The position numbers were made by a program, and so were the translations under genes. DNA of 64,000 bases from contig JAZKFP010000056.1 of the NCBI GenBank assembly GCA_040386355.1, positions 60,612 through 124,611 on the forward strand, written 5' to 3'. This stretch comes from JAZKFP01 sp040386355 (lineage in GTDB: Bacteria > Pseudomonadota > Gammaproteobacteria > Pseudomonadales > UBA6940). The stretch's first letter is position 1; every line of letters begins with the position of its first letter. Below, one piece after another: positions 17,131 to 26,444 of the stretch. Below the pieces are notes generated by a model, which worked only from the letters and a program-made list of their open reading frames with translations, did no database searches and was not told the DNA's origin.

Positions 17131-19499
17131 TAGATAACCACCGTTTTTGCTACAGAAAGACCAGACTCGCCGGTGACTGAGTCATCAGCAGATAATTGAA
17201 TTTTGTGAGTTCCAGCGGGGAGCTTATTGAGCAATAAACCATGCTCATTTGGGTAAATATCATCAGCATGAGCGTCGTTGATATAGACCTTGAATTTAAC
17301 GAGGTTCGTCATATTGTTTTCAGCGTAACGACGAACACGCAGATAGATTCTGTTGCTGAAAGTGTGTACTGAAAATGCCCACGGATAGATGGTTTTACCT
17401 GATTGCTTAATTATCCATTCAAACCAATGCTCACCAGGTACAGCGTGATTACGCTCCCAGTTTAAGGTGCCTGTTCCACCTGATTTCTTAGGGCCGGTAT
17501 AAGTTCGCCCTACCAGCTGCTGCCTGAATGGTTCGTAATCGATAGTTTCAGCCCATGACTCTGAAGCAATAACTTCGGTAAACCCTGTGTCACCGAAAAA
17601 AGTGCCTTGTTTACCAACAGAGTGCATGACATTGCCAAAGCTCAATCCGTCTAAATCTAAGCGGCTTCCTGCGTCAATTTTGTGTGGATAAGTCCAGCCG
17701 TTTGTCAGAGGATCGTAGGAAGTAGCTGGGTACTTAACGTTTGTTTCAACCGGTTGACGGTCATTAATTAAATAGGTTTTAGTTCCGTTAAAATTCCAAA
17801 CTAAACCATCGGTTACATTAATGGGTTCATTCACAGGGAAATTTACAAAAAATAAACCTCCTGAATCCGCTGCGGATTTAAGTTCTCCAGTTGTCGGGCT
17901 TAAAGATATGTTTGATAGGATTAATTTTGAGATATCAAGCGTACCCCTTAACGTCCCAATAAATGCGGTCTTAGCGTTTTGGCTAAAACTGGCAGCGTTT
18001 AACAAGGTTCGTACTTTGTTAGAGGCAATCCGACTCAAATATCCAGGGCCGGAAATCATTGGGTACGATGTTCCACAGGTTTGAGTATCCCAACCCACTA
18101 AACCATCTACTTTTATACCGTCATAGGGTCGGTATCGCTGTCTGAACTCAAACGAATCGTTACGAAACATGGATTCATCAGTGCCGACAGCCATACAATT
18201 TGAGAAGGTAACGTCGGTTTGCCAAGTTTTAGCGGTAGGGCCAAAACCATTAACGTTCGTGTCAGGCATTGCAAAAGAAGCAGTATCATCGCCGCCGTGC
18301 GTCCAATAATCACCAGATCCTTTTGACCCAATTTCAATACAGTTTTGTGCGGTCCATCGACGTGCGCCGTAGCAATTTAAACCACCATTCGGCCAGCCTG
18401 AAGGCACTTGCTGTTTGGTAAACAAGAAACGTCGATGCGTGATTTCTTTCGGACCTTTGTACGAACTTGCAACACTGCGAGCACCCCCTGAATACAAGCA
18501 GTTTTCAATTAAGCACTGTCGAGCAAGCGAATGATTATAAAACCCAAATTGTCCACCTAAGCCTATAGCGCCGCAGTACTGAAAATACGTACCAACGGAG
18601 CGTCTAATTTGAAAAATAGCGGCAGAACTATTGGAGACAATCAACAAACCTTTGACTGCAATAAAATTTTGATTTCCCCATGGAGCAAATTGAAAGGGAG
18701 TAAAGAATGCAGCGCCGCCGGTTTCCGTATCGTTGTAAAACGTTTCTTCTGCATCAAAATTTTCATCGCCATAAATTTCGCATGCAGCGACATTAGTTCG
18801 ATCTTCTCCTGCGGTATTTAAATCGTGTCGATAAACAATACCGAAAGGCGTCTCAGCCATAATTGTTGTGCGTTTAGAGCAGTAGTATTTTTTACCGCCG
18901 CCGATGCCTGTATTGTCTTCGGTATAAACACCTTTTGCTGGCAATCGATTCCCAGCGCCCGATCCATTCGGTCCAATACGCCAGTCATCGGTGGAATACG
19001 TTCCGTCTTTCATGACAACCGTGCCGCCACTAACAAGCACTTGATTTGCTGCTCTAAAGTGGGCGTATTGAAACCCTACTCCGGCTTTTAAAACTTGGGT
19101 TTTTCCAACATGAACGCGGTTGTATTTATAGATCGGAACGTCTGAAAATTCGTTCATGACGCCGACGCCGAAATAAATAGAATCAGCGGCCATGCCAACT
19201 GGTGAAGTCCATGAAAGCGTAAGTGTTTCGCCACTTTCAGAAACTGTTAAAACCGCATCGTCTGGACCTGCAGATTTAAATGCATATCCAACACCTGCCG
19301 CTTGCACTTGAAACACAACAGAAAAAGCAGCTCCAACCGCAACTAAAGGATCTTCAGCGCTTACTAAAGTAATGACCGGCGCTTGGGTGGCCTTAAGGCT
19401 AATTCCATTAAAATACGATCCAAGCGGATCATACGTGCGTGCAAATCCATCGCCGCCTAGGGAAAGTGTGATCGTTGCTGTGGATGGAGTTATAGCCAT
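17130..19499 (-). CDS. Second tailspike candidate: Ig-like plus right-handed beta-helix
   Basis: 789 residues. The N-terminal 130 residues look like an Ig-type domain. From about residue 140 the pattern KAGVGFQYAHFRAANQV...VVMKDGTYS is the usual entry to a pectate-lyase-type beta-helix, and the next 350 residues contain short repeated strands with stacked Asn and Tyr. The C-terminal 200 residues form another beta domain that may bind carbohydrate. Phage beta-helix proteins commonly depolymerise surface polysaccharide; catalytic residues cannot be assigned by eye. It is encoded six genes away from the other spike candidate. Confidence 0.65.
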   Translation of the reverse strand: MAITPSTATITLSLGGDGFARTYDPLGSYFNGISLKATQAPVITLVSAEDPLVAVGAAFSVVFQVQAAGVGYAFKSAGPDDAVLTVSESGETLTLSWTSPVGMAADSIYFGVGVMNEFSDVPIYKYNRVHVGKTQVLKAGVGFQYAHFRAANQVLVSGGTVVMKDGTYSTDDWRIGPNGSGAGNRLPAKGVYTEDNTGIGGGKKYYCSKRTTIMAETPFGIVYRHDLNTAGEDRTNVAACEIYGDENFDAEETFYNDTETGGAAFFTPFQFAPWGNQNFIAVKGLLIVSNSSAAIFQIRRSVGTYFQYCGAIGLGGQFGFYNHSLARQCLIENCLYSGGARSVASSYKGPKEITHRRFLFTKQQVPSGWPNGGLNCYGARRWTAQNCIEIGSKGSGDYWTHGGDDTASFAMPDTNVNGFGPTAKTWQTDVTFSNCMAVGTDESMFRNDSFEFRQRYRPYDGIKVDGLVGWDTQTCGTSYPMISGPGYLSRIASNKVRTLLNAASFSQNAKTAFIGTLRGTLDISKLILSNISLSPTTGELKSAADSGGLFFVNFPVNEPINVTDGLVWNFNGTKTYLINDRQPVETNVKYPATSYDPLTNGWTYPHKIDAGSRLDLDGLSFGNVMHSVGKQGTFFGDTGFTEVIASESWAETIDYEPFRQQLVGRTYTGPKKSGGTGTLNWERNHAVPGEHWFEWIIKQSGKTIYPWAFSVHTFSNRIYLRVRRYAENNMTNLVKFKVYINDAHADDIYPNEHGLLLNKLPAGTHKIQLSADDSVTGESGLSVAKTVVI

Positions 19500-19512
19500 T
19501 GCGCCGTCCGTT

Positions 19513-20619
19513 CTACGTTAAATTGATGGTGTAAGTGAGCGAACTCAACGCGCTGTTTAATCGCGCAAGCAATGTTGTTTTTTCAAATCCGGTTGGTAAT
19601 GCGTTGACGGCTGCGAGTGCGGCTGCATAGCCCTGAATGGTGGTTCCACTGCCGTTTACGGTTGCTGATAAAGGATTGCTTCCGGTGTTTGGCGTGATGG
19701 TTAGAACAGCAAGAGGCGCCGCGCTTTCAACCGCAACAACGAGCGCTTCTGCGTCTAATGTCGGGCTTGCGCTGACCGTTACGTTTTGAGTACTGGTATC
19801 TGTATTTCCTTGCGAATCGGTAACTCGCTGCGTGATCGTAAAAGTGCCGGCCGTATTGAATTGGTAAGAAGTCCCCGTGGCGTAACCTGTGCCGTAGTTA
19901 TATTCAGTTGTCGTAATGGGATAAGTACCGGCAACCGCTTGAGACGCAACGCCTACGATTAAAGGTCGAGTTCCGCTGGTCGGGTTTACGGTGAAAGCAG
20001 AATCAGGGTTAACAACAGTTAGTGAGCCGACCGTAATGTTTTGGCTTGTCGTTCGAATAGCTCCGACGTCATCTTCAACATCAAGCGAAACCGAATAGGT
20101 TCCAGGATTGGTAAAGGTGTAATTAAGGCTTTGGGTAGTGCCGATCGATAAACCATCAACGCGATAGGTGTACGCTGCGATCGTGCCGTCTGGGTCGTAA
20201 CTTCCAGCACCGTTAAGAGCAACCATTAATGGAGCTGTGCCAGAGGATGGCGTCATCGTAAAAGCTGCTACGGGACGTGCGTTAATAATCCCGCTGATGA
20301 GTCCGCTTAAATCACTTTCACCCGATGGAATTTTAATTTTGAAATTATCAATTAATTTTTTGCCGCCACTCGTTGTTCCAGCGCCGTAAATATTTAATAA
20401 ATAAAACGTGTCTTTTGTACCTTGGTCATTCGGGAAAATATTAAACGTTACTTCACCATTTGAGCCGGTTACAAATTCACGCCGCGTAGGGGTAATAAAT
20501 TGCGCACCATTGTTTGTAATATCGAAATCGCTTAACTCAAGCGATACACGCGCACCATCTTGTGGATTATTATCCTGGTCAAATACGGTTGCTGTAATAA
20601 TTGCGGGCGTGAAAGCCAT
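19513..20619 (-). CDS. PKD-domain tail protein
   Basis: 368 residues. Residues about 1-100 resemble a bacterial Ig-like (Big-type) domain (VFDQDNNPQDGARVSLEL). Two PKD domains follow: one from about 113 (PVAAFTMTPSSGTAPL ... GTYSVSLDVEDD) and one from about 205 (DSAFTVNPTSGTRPL ... GTFTITQRVTDSQGN). A third partial copy may start near 305. PKD domains on phage virions are thought to give weak carbohydrate contacts. It sits next to the adaptor gene and upstream of the beta-helix gene. Confidence 0.75.
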   Translation of the reverse strand: MAFTPAIITATVFDQDNNPQDGARVSLELSDFDITNNGAQFITPTRREFVTGSNGEVTFNIFPNDQGTKDTFYLLNIYGAGTTSGGKKLIDNFKIKIPSGESDLSGLISGIINARPVAAFTMTPSSGTAPLMVALNGAGSYDPDGTIAAYTYRVDGLSIGTTQSLNYTFTNPGTYSVSLDVEDDVGAIRTTSQNITVGSLTVVNPDSAFTVNPTSGTRPLIVGVASQAVAGTYPITTTEYNYGTGYATGTSYQFNTAGTFTITQRVTDSQGNTDTSTQNVTVSASPTLDAEALVVAVESAAPLAVLTITPNTGSNPLSATVNGSGTTIQGYAAALAAVNALPTGFEKTTLLARLNSALSSLTYTINLT

Positions 20620-21261
20620 TTATCGAAGTCCTCTTAATTTGACACGCAACCCACCGCCAGCGCCTTGACGAATTGCGTCAATTTTTGCCGTGGTTAAATC
20701 GCTAAAATATTTGCGCTTATTTTCTTGCCATGCGTCGGACGACCATTCTTTTCCAGGTATTTTTTGTAATTCGCCAATCGTGCCTTTTTCAATCGTTGGT
20801 AAATGCTGAATTAATAAAAATTCAGGCACTTCACGCGCTTTTAAATCAGGTTTTAAAATTAACGTTGCGGTGAGTGATTGAACTTCGTTCGTCGTAGGAA
20901 TTGGATAAAGCGCAATTAAATTGTCTTCATCCATGTAGAAGTGCGTCGGCTCTTTTGCGGTTTTTGTACGCCAATCGCTGTACTGCGCATCAAATTCTGA
21001 TTGATTTAATTTGCTTAATGTTTTGCCTTTGTATTTCACGTTTTCAGGAAAACAAAGACGCGCTCGATAAGGCACTTCAACCGGATATAATTTGACAGTT
21101 GCGTAGGTTGTGAGCGGGATCATTTGCTCTTGCCAAATATTCGTTTTTTCGCACAGATCAATCATGACTTTCATGAGCTGCAAATAAATTAATTCCAACG
21201 GACAGCCAGGCACGTGCGATAAAACAGAAGATTCAAAATCATCCAAGGTGGTGTATTTCAT
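20620..21261 (-). CDS. Head-tail adaptor / connector candidate
   Basis: 213 residues. The N-terminus (TLDDFESSVLSHVPGCP) and the sequence of a helical N-terminus, central beta domain with YPIP, and helical C-terminus (EWSSDAWQENKRKYFSDLT) match phage proteins usually encoded beside the portal ring connector genes. It overlaps the next gene by 4 nt. Assigned to the neck by analogy; no enzymatic motif. Confidence 0.55.
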   Translation of the reverse strand: MKYTTLDDFESSVLSHVPGCPLELIYLQLMKVMIDLCEKTNIWQEQMIPLTTYATVKLYPVEVPYRARLCFPENVKYKGKTLSKLNQSEFDAQYSDWRTKTAKEPTHFYMDEDNLIALYPIPTTNEVQSLTATLILKPDLKAREVPEFLLIQHLPTIEKGTIGELQKIPGKEWSSDAWQENKRKYFSDLTTAKIDAIRQGAGGGLRVKLRGLR

Positions 21262-21833
21262 TCGTCACCTCGAATTTTTGTGCGTTCATCAATTCGAGCA
21301 ACGGTTTTTGCCATTTCTTGAACGCTTTCACTCACTTTATAAATAGCGTTCATTGTTTCTTTATTGCCTTCTTTCAAAATCGATTCAATTCCATTTACCC
21401 GAATATCCAAACGTAATAATTCTTTATTACTGTTTTCAGCCACTAAATTATGAAAGCTTGAAATTCCCGTAAATTGAGCCGTTAAAGAATTCACATTAAT
21501 GCTTAAATCATCTATTGATTTGGCTTTAATTCGGCATTCTTCTGAGTACGTCGCAACTTTCACAGCGTCACGCAATTGTTTTTGACGTAAATCTTCAATT
21601 TCGCGTGTTTTAAGATCGCCCACGTCCTGAATTTTTTCAGTCAATTCATTTTTTAATAAATCAATTGCTTTAATGAAATTCTTTTGTGTATCTTCCATTT
21701 CTTTTTTGCGATTCAACAAAAACATACGCCCCAAAAAAAACGCCAGGATCAAACTCAAAACAAAAAGGAATTTAGTAAAGCCCTCAGGGTCAAAAAGGAT
21801 TAAGAATAAATGTCGTAAATCATCAAATCCCAC
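21258..21833 (-). CDS. Membrane-anchored coiled-coil protein
   Basis: 191 residues. A transmembrane helix spans about residues 18-38 (FLFVLSLILAFFLGRMFLL), followed by a long helical coil to the C-terminus with heptad-like spacing. It sits inside the tail module, so it could be a spanin-like or infection-associated membrane factor. No lipobox, no Rz/Rz1 arrangement. Function unknown. Confidence 0.5.
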   Translation of the reverse strand: MGFDDLRHLFLILFDPEGFTKFLFVLSLILAFFLGRMFLLNRKKEMEDTQKNFIKAIDLLKNELTEKIQDVGDLKTREIEDLRQKQLRDAVKVATYSEECRIKAKSIDDLSINVNSLTAQFTGISSFHNLVAENSNKELLRLDIRVNGIESILKEGNKETMNAIYKVSESVQEMAKTVARIDERTKIRGDE

Positions 21834-21856
21834 AGCTTTAACCCTTTAACTTTTAA

Positions 21857-22141
21857 TTATTTAGCAACTAAAACAGTGATGGTTCCTTCAGCAATATCTA
21901 CAGCGCCGCCAGTGGTGTTCTGCGCAATTACTGAAGCAATACCAGTTGCGGTAATTACAGGCGTTAAAAACGTACAACCGCCCATAGAAACGTTCATAGA
22001 AACTCCAACAACAACGTCGCCAACTTTTGCTCCAATAACCGGAACTTCAGCTGCGGCTGAAACTGCGCCCGCTGCAATGGATGCGAAATTGTGTAATTTG
22101 GTACCGCGAACTGCGTGTAAAGTGTCTTCGTAACGTGCCAT
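21857..22141 (-). CDS. Small beta-domain virion protein, paralogous to the tailspike C-terminus
   Basis: 94 residues. It aligns along residues about 21-94 with the last 75 residues of the neighbouring spike (22168-24246). Shared positions include SI-x2-GA, GA-x-(V/I)-GD, a run of beta strands, N-x-T-x3-(V/I)-D-(I/L)-AE-x-T-(L/I) and a final V-x-V strand. It therefore looks like a free-standing copy of a spike domain, perhaps a head or tail decoration protein or a cap on the spike. It lies immediately downstream of the spike gene on the same transcript. Confidence 0.6.
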   Translation of the reverse strand: MARYEDTLHAVRGTKLHNFASIAAGAVSAAAEVPVIGAKVGDVVVGVSMNVSMGGCTFLTPVITATGIASVIAQNTTGGAVDIAEGTITVLVAK

Positions 22142-22167
22142 TTTTTATTTCCTCTTAATTAAAAAAA

Positions 22168-24246
22168 TTATGAATAAACCCAGACGTACAAAGTCGCCTC
22201 GGCAAGATCAATGGGTGATGCTGTTTTATTTTCTGCGTAAATAGTTGCTGTACTGGTTGATGTAATTTCGACGTAGAATTGAATTCCACCTGTTACAATG
22301 GACATGCGCGCTTCGCCTCGATCGCCAATAGCAGCACCCGAAACAGCAAGCGTTGTGGTTGCAATTGCGCCTGACTCAATTGACCCCCAATTAAAAGTTT
22401 TTGAATTAAAAAGAGGAGTTAATGAGACCCAACCAGTAAGCGTGCCTTTTGCGGATTCTTTGAGGTAAGCAGCCGAACCTTTAACAGCATTTTTTCGATG
22501 TGCAATGGTCCCAGGCTCGCCATCAACTGCGCCTTCAGGATTTCCACCGATTGCTAAAAATCGAATGCCGTTTGAATGATAAGAAGGGGAACCTGATGAT
22601 TTAGTTGGAATGATTATTCCAATGGCAGAATCGGTTAATGTGGTACTTTCAAAGCCGTTGACATAAATATTTGTAGCGCTTCGTTTTTGTAAATTAATGA
22701 GCGTCGATTTCATTTCACCGGCGACATTAATTAAATTCGTAATGCCGTTACTTCCCGTAAATGGGCCAGAAATGTTTTTAGCACTAATTAATGCGTTATT
22801 ACCCGCAATTAATAATCCATCGACAGAACCTTCCATGTGAAGGCCGTCAATATCTAATTGCGTTGATTCAACTTTTACACACGCTTCTGCCCAAGCTGTT
22901 GTAAATCCAATAACGGTTGCATTGCGAAGAATATTTTTACCGCCCGTTGTGGAAATAAAAATACCTTGCGTCGCGGTTGAACCTAATTTTTTATAAACCT
23001 CAACTGTGTCGATAATTAAATTCGAATTTCCACCGCCATCAAAAACAATTCCCTTATTTGAGCAGTTCGCAATTAATGAATCAAATACGCCGCAGCCTTC
23101 TTGCACGTATTTACCGCGAACGGCAATCATATCGAAGCCGTCCATATCGACTTTTACATTTCGAATGTAATTATCGAAACCGTAACCCGCTGCGCTATTG
23201 CCGCCTAATTGAATAAAATGATCACCAGAAAAACCCGCGAAAGGGGCTAAAATTGAACTTCGCGCGCCTGCGCCAACTAATGCAAAACGTTTATTAAATT
23301 CAATCCAGGTTGTACCGCCAAATAAATATTTACCTTGATCTAATAATAATTGACCGCCTTTTCCGTCTTGATCAATTCCCGATAATTCACCGATCGCGTC
23401 TTCCATTTGATTGCGAAGATTTTGGGTCGTGTTTGGAATAATTCCGAAAACTTTGGCAACGTCAATTTTTGGAGCGCCACCATTTGTAGCGTTGACGTGT
23501 TCGTATATTTTAGTGATTGTTGTGCGTAATTTTCCGCTACGACTAATCGGTACAATATCGGTACCTAATAAATCAGTAGCTTCTGAATGTGTGGCGTAAT
23601 TCAAAGCACCATTGACGTAAGTTGCGACACCGGCAAGCGTTGATCTTTTTTTACCAGTTTGATCAAGTGGAATTACTTCGGTACCCGTTAATGCGCCAGC
23701 AACACCAAACGTTGTGAAATTTAATGCGTTATTTACGTAATTAGAAATAGTGCCTAACGTTGATTTTTTCTTTCCAGCTTGATCCAGCGGAACTACTTCA
23801 CTACCTGTTAATGTTGCAGCAGTAGATAACGCTGAAAAATTAAATGCATTATTAACAAAGGCGGCGATTGTATTTAATGGAGACCGTTTCGATCCGGTTT
23901 GATCCAACGGCATTGATTCCGCGCCGGTTAATGTTGCAGCGGCTGCAAAATTAGAAAAATTAAGATTGTTTTCAACATCCGTTGCAATAGCGGTTAAATC
24001 TAAATTTGATTGAACCTGCGTTGTTAATGCGGGAATATCGAGTTCTGCTTGTATGTCAGCAGTAAGAGCGGGAATATCTAAAGAACTTGTAACTTGTGCA
24101 GAAATTACAGGAATATTGAGATTTGCTTGAACGGTTTGAGTCAGTTCATCAAGATCAATTGTTTCGCCGCCGACAGGTTCGCCGGCTCGATTAACAATCG
24201 AATCTACGGTTAATATTCCGACGTGTAGTTTTTCAAATAACGCCAC
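22168..24246 (-). CDS. Tailspike with tandem repeats, beta-helix and C-terminal beta domain
   Basis: 692 residues. Residues 35-99 are five 13-residue repeats of the form LTxxVQxxLDIPA. Residues 101-260 are four 40-residue repeats sharing ATLTGxExxPLDQxGKK and YVNNALNF. Short LTG-E-P-x-x-Q repeats of this type act as virion-binding heads in other phage tail proteins. Residues about 265-600 are a right-handed beta-helix (VFGIIPNTTQNLRNQM, LIANCSNKGIVFDGGG and later coils). Residues about 620-692 are a compact beta domain shared with the next gene. It probably binds or degrades surface glycan. A promoter candidate lies in the 185-nt gap upstream. Confidence 0.75.
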   Translation of the reverse strand: MALFEKLHVGILTVDSIVNRAGEPVGGETIDLDELTQTVQANLNIPVISAQVTSSLDIPALTADIQAELDIPALTTQVQSNLDLTAIATDVENNLNFSNFAAAATLTGAESMPLDQTGSKRSPLNTIAAFVNNAFNFSALSTAATLTGSEVVPLDQAGKKKSTLGTISNYVNNALNFTTFGVAGALTGTEVIPLDQTGKKRSTLAGVATYVNGALNYATHSEATDLLGTDIVPISRSGKLRTTITKIYEHVNATNGGAPKIDVAKVFGIIPNTTQNLRNQMEDAIGELSGIDQDGKGGQLLLDQGKYLFGGTTWIEFNKRFALVGAGARSSILAPFAGFSGDHFIQLGGNSAAGYGFDNYIRNVKVDMDGFDMIAVRGKYVQEGCGVFDSLIANCSNKGIVFDGGGNSNLIIDTVEVYKKLGSTATQGIFISTTGGKNILRNATVIGFTTAWAEACVKVESTQLDIDGLHMEGSVDGLLIAGNNALISAKNISGPFTGSNGITNLINVAGEMKSTLINLQKRSATNIYVNGFESTTLTDSAIGIIIPTKSSGSPSYHSNGIRFLAIGGNPEGAVDGEPGTIAHRKNAVKGSAAYLKESAKGTLTGWVSLTPLFNSKTFNWGSIESGAIATTTLAVSGAAIGDRGEARMSIVTGGIQFYVEITSTSTATIYAENKTASPIDLAEATLYVWVYS

Positions 24247-24381
24247 AAATTCCCCAGAAATTTCCAGACAATTTAAGGCGGTTTAAATGCGCTTAAATCA
24301 TCGTTAACTTTTCTGGGAAAGCAGCGAGCAAAGTCGTGTTGCTAAAGTGTCCAGGCGTTGTTAAATCAATTTAATTCATTA

Positions 24382-24410
24382 ATAGTGCTGTGCAAAAAAT
24401 TACTTGTCAA
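24382..24410 (-). promoter_or_regulatory. Candidate promoter upstream of the tailspike gene
   Basis: On the minus strand TTGACA (24405-24410) is followed after 17 bp by CACTAT (24382-24387). The -35 is perfect but the -10 is weak (3 of 6). It lies in the only long gap (24247-24431) inside the tail module, with a leader of about 130 nt before the spike start. Confidence 0.4.
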
Positions 24411-24431
24411 ACCGGATTTCAATTATTAATT

Positions 24432-25529
24432 TTATGGTGTTGGAGCTGCTGTTTTATACGGATGCGCAACATCTAACAGTGAAGTTAATCCGCTTCGATG
24501 CGCTAAATATCCCTCAATTTTTTCTATTACAGAATCGGCAATATCAGAGCTTGCGGTAAAAAATAAAAAATCACCAATATCACCTAAAAATGGATCAGCC
24601 GCTTGACGCCCGCCAATACTTACCGCAAGCGATGCTAAATTTTCAGAATTTCCCGTTGTTAAAAATGCGCCGTCTGCAATTTCAGAAACGCCATTAATAC
24701 GCGCAAAAGAATTTGCAGAGGCCCATTCAATCCCAGCTACACAGATAAAACTGGTGCCGTTTTTATTATTCGTCCCTGTCCTACTCGTTAAAGTATCAGC
24801 GTCTAAACGCCGTCCTGTTAATTGCAATATTCCGCCAGTTGTTAATCGTAAAACAAAACGACTAGAACCTGCGCCGCCATTTGTCGATAAATGAATAATA
24901 CTGCGTACTGCCGCAGTTGAATCGGGTTTAACTACGGTTGCAACATATAATCGTGGTTTGTTTTGCGCTAATGAAGAATTGGTTCGTTGTACATGATCTG
25001 TCGAATAAGTAACGGCGTTAGTGTTTCCAACTATTGCACCGGTCGTAGGTTTTGAACCTTCTGTTGCTTGCGTAAAATGTCGAGAATTTCCTGATTTATC
25101 ACTGATCTGACTTACCGCGTTTGCAACATGCGTAATATTGGATGTGTCAACGGTATCAATCCACGCTTGCAAATCCGTGCTTAAATCGGTGGGCATCCAA
25201 TAATGCAATGTATTACTTGTTGCAGCGCTGGAGGTTCCAGCAATATTTACAGCTCTTACATCACAGGTTTTCGGCAAACCTTCTGTAGCGGCTGTTCCAA
25301 TAAAAGTCGAATTTGTAGCGCCAGAAATATCAACGCCGCTTGCTTTCCATTGATACGTATAGCTTGAGGGTGATTCAGTCCAAGAGCCTGTAGTGCAAGT
25401 TAAGATTTGATTTAAATAATCAATTCCAGAAATTACAGGCGCGCCCGTATTCGCGGAAATACCTGGATAGCCGTTTAATTGCGCTAACGAGCTTAGATTC
25501 GAATAACCGTATCGGTAGCTGTAAGACAT
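24432..25529 (-). CDS. LamG/concanavalin-like tail protein
   Basis: 365 residues. Residues about 25-110 form an Ig-like domain with the motif PSSYTYQWKASGVDISGATN. Residues about 115-350 are a laminin-G type beta-sandwich ending in the characteristic IEGYLAHRSGLTSLL...HPY close to the C-terminus. Such proteins are common accessory tail lectins of phages and gene transfer agents. Encoded directly after the small spike-base type protein. Confidence 0.75.
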   Translation of the reverse strand: MSYSYRYGYSNLSSLAQLNGYPGISANTGAPVISGIDYLNQILTCTTGSWTESPSSYTYQWKASGVDISGATNSTFIGTAATEGLPKTCDVRAVNIAGTSSAATSNTLHYWMPTDLSTDLQAWIDTVDTSNITHVANAVSQISDKSGNSRHFTQATEGSKPTTGAIVGNTNAVTYSTDHVQRTNSSLAQNKPRLYVATVVKPDSTAAVRSIIHLSTNGGAGSSRFVLRLTTGGILQLTGRRLDADTLTSRTGTNNKNGTSFICVAGIEWASANSFARINGVSEIADGAFLTTGNSENLASLAVSIGGRQAADPFLGDIGDFLFFTASSDIADSVIEKIEGYLAHRSGLTSLLDVAHPYKTAAPTP

Positions 25530-25795
25530 TAATAAAACGCCTTGATGCCGGTAACATCGGTTGATGTTGCTCGAATGCGCTTAAAGTGATGCGAAATTTT
25601 CTCGCCTTCTAACAGCACGATGGTTTTCGCTGTACCGTTGTTATCGTCATAAACCAGAGTTCCAGCTGTCGTAACTCGAATCCATGACGGAACATGCGGC
25701 AAATCGACCGTATCGCTTGGCACTACATCGTAACTGTTCATTGTAGAGTTAGATCGATGACTAGCATTTGCTTCAATTTGATTTTGATAACTCAT
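25529..25795 (-). CDS. Small beta protein, spike-base like
   Basis: 88 residues. The core PSWIRVTTAGTLVYDD...KTIVLLEGEKISHHFKRI, then TDVTGIKAFY, matches small beta-barrel proteins encoded near neck or spike genes in many phages (spike-base type). It is coupled to the LamG gene by a 1-nt overlap. Confidence 0.6.
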   Translation of the reverse strand: MSYQNQIEANASHRSNSTMNSYDVVPSDTVDLPHVPSWIRVTTAGTLVYDDNNGTAKTIVLLEGEKISHHFKRIRATSTDVTGIKAFY

Positions 25796-25801
25796 TATTA
25801 A

Positions 25802-26440
25802 TTACCTTTGATCTGTTTTGTTTTTAATGGAGATGCCCTGATCGGATTGTATTTTTAATCCCATTAAGTTTTGAAAATTTGCCAGATGATTCATGGCGCG
25901 TTGTGGATTTGGCGTGTTATCGCCATCTCGTGAAAATAATCGATACAACGCATACTCAATGACGTGCGGTTTGTAAATGTCATTAATTATTAAATTAGGA
26001 TTTGTATTAAAATCATAAATCGGTTGATTTTTTGAAGCATGCACTTCAATTTCAACACCCGCTTTTGCAGGCGGATAAACAAAAAATTCAAGTGGCGCAC
26101 GATCATCAAACATTACTTCTTTAATCACGGCGCTTGCTGCGATCGTTACCCAATTAGGGTTGGCAGCGTCTAATGATTCGCGTTGAACTAAACGAATGGC
26201 GCGGCCATTTTTATTGCGTGGAATGCCTAAAATTCGATTATAGGTTGATGCGATTTTTTGCGCGACGCCGGAAACACAAATATAATTTTGAACTTCTAAA
26301 GATGCGTCAGGACGTAGCGCAACAATTGCCACTTCAGCTTCAGTAATTGCATTCTGTAAATTATCTGTTGAATAGACAAGATGATCATCTAAATCGTCAA
26401 GAACAGTCGCAACTAATGTTTCTAGCAATGAAAATCGCAT
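25802..26440 (-). CDS. Head-tail adaptor, DUF6682-like
   Basis: 212 residues. The pattern of an early NAITEAEVAIVALRPDA, then a central RLVQRESLDAANPNW, then FFVYPPAKAG and a helical end with SRDGDNTPNPQRAMNH is typical of DUF6682 phage proteins encoded between capsid and tail genes. They are thought to form the ring below the portal. The family name is recalled, not searched. Confidence 0.65.
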   Translation of the reverse strand: MRFSLLETLVATVLDDLDDHLVYSTDNLQNAITEAEVAIVALRPDASLEVQNYICVSGVAQKIASTYNRILGIPRNKNGRAIRLVQRESLDAANPNWVTIAASAVIKEVMFDDRAPLEFFVYPPAKAGVEIEVHASKNQPIYDFNTNPNLIINDIYKPHVIEYALYRLFSRDGDNTPNPQRAMNHLANFQNLMGLKIQSDQGISIKNKTDQR

Positions 26441-26444
26441 TTAA

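Noticed and set aside
11043..25529. Diversity-generating retroelement target in the fibre genes
   Set aside because: No reverse transcriptase and no template repeat were seen.
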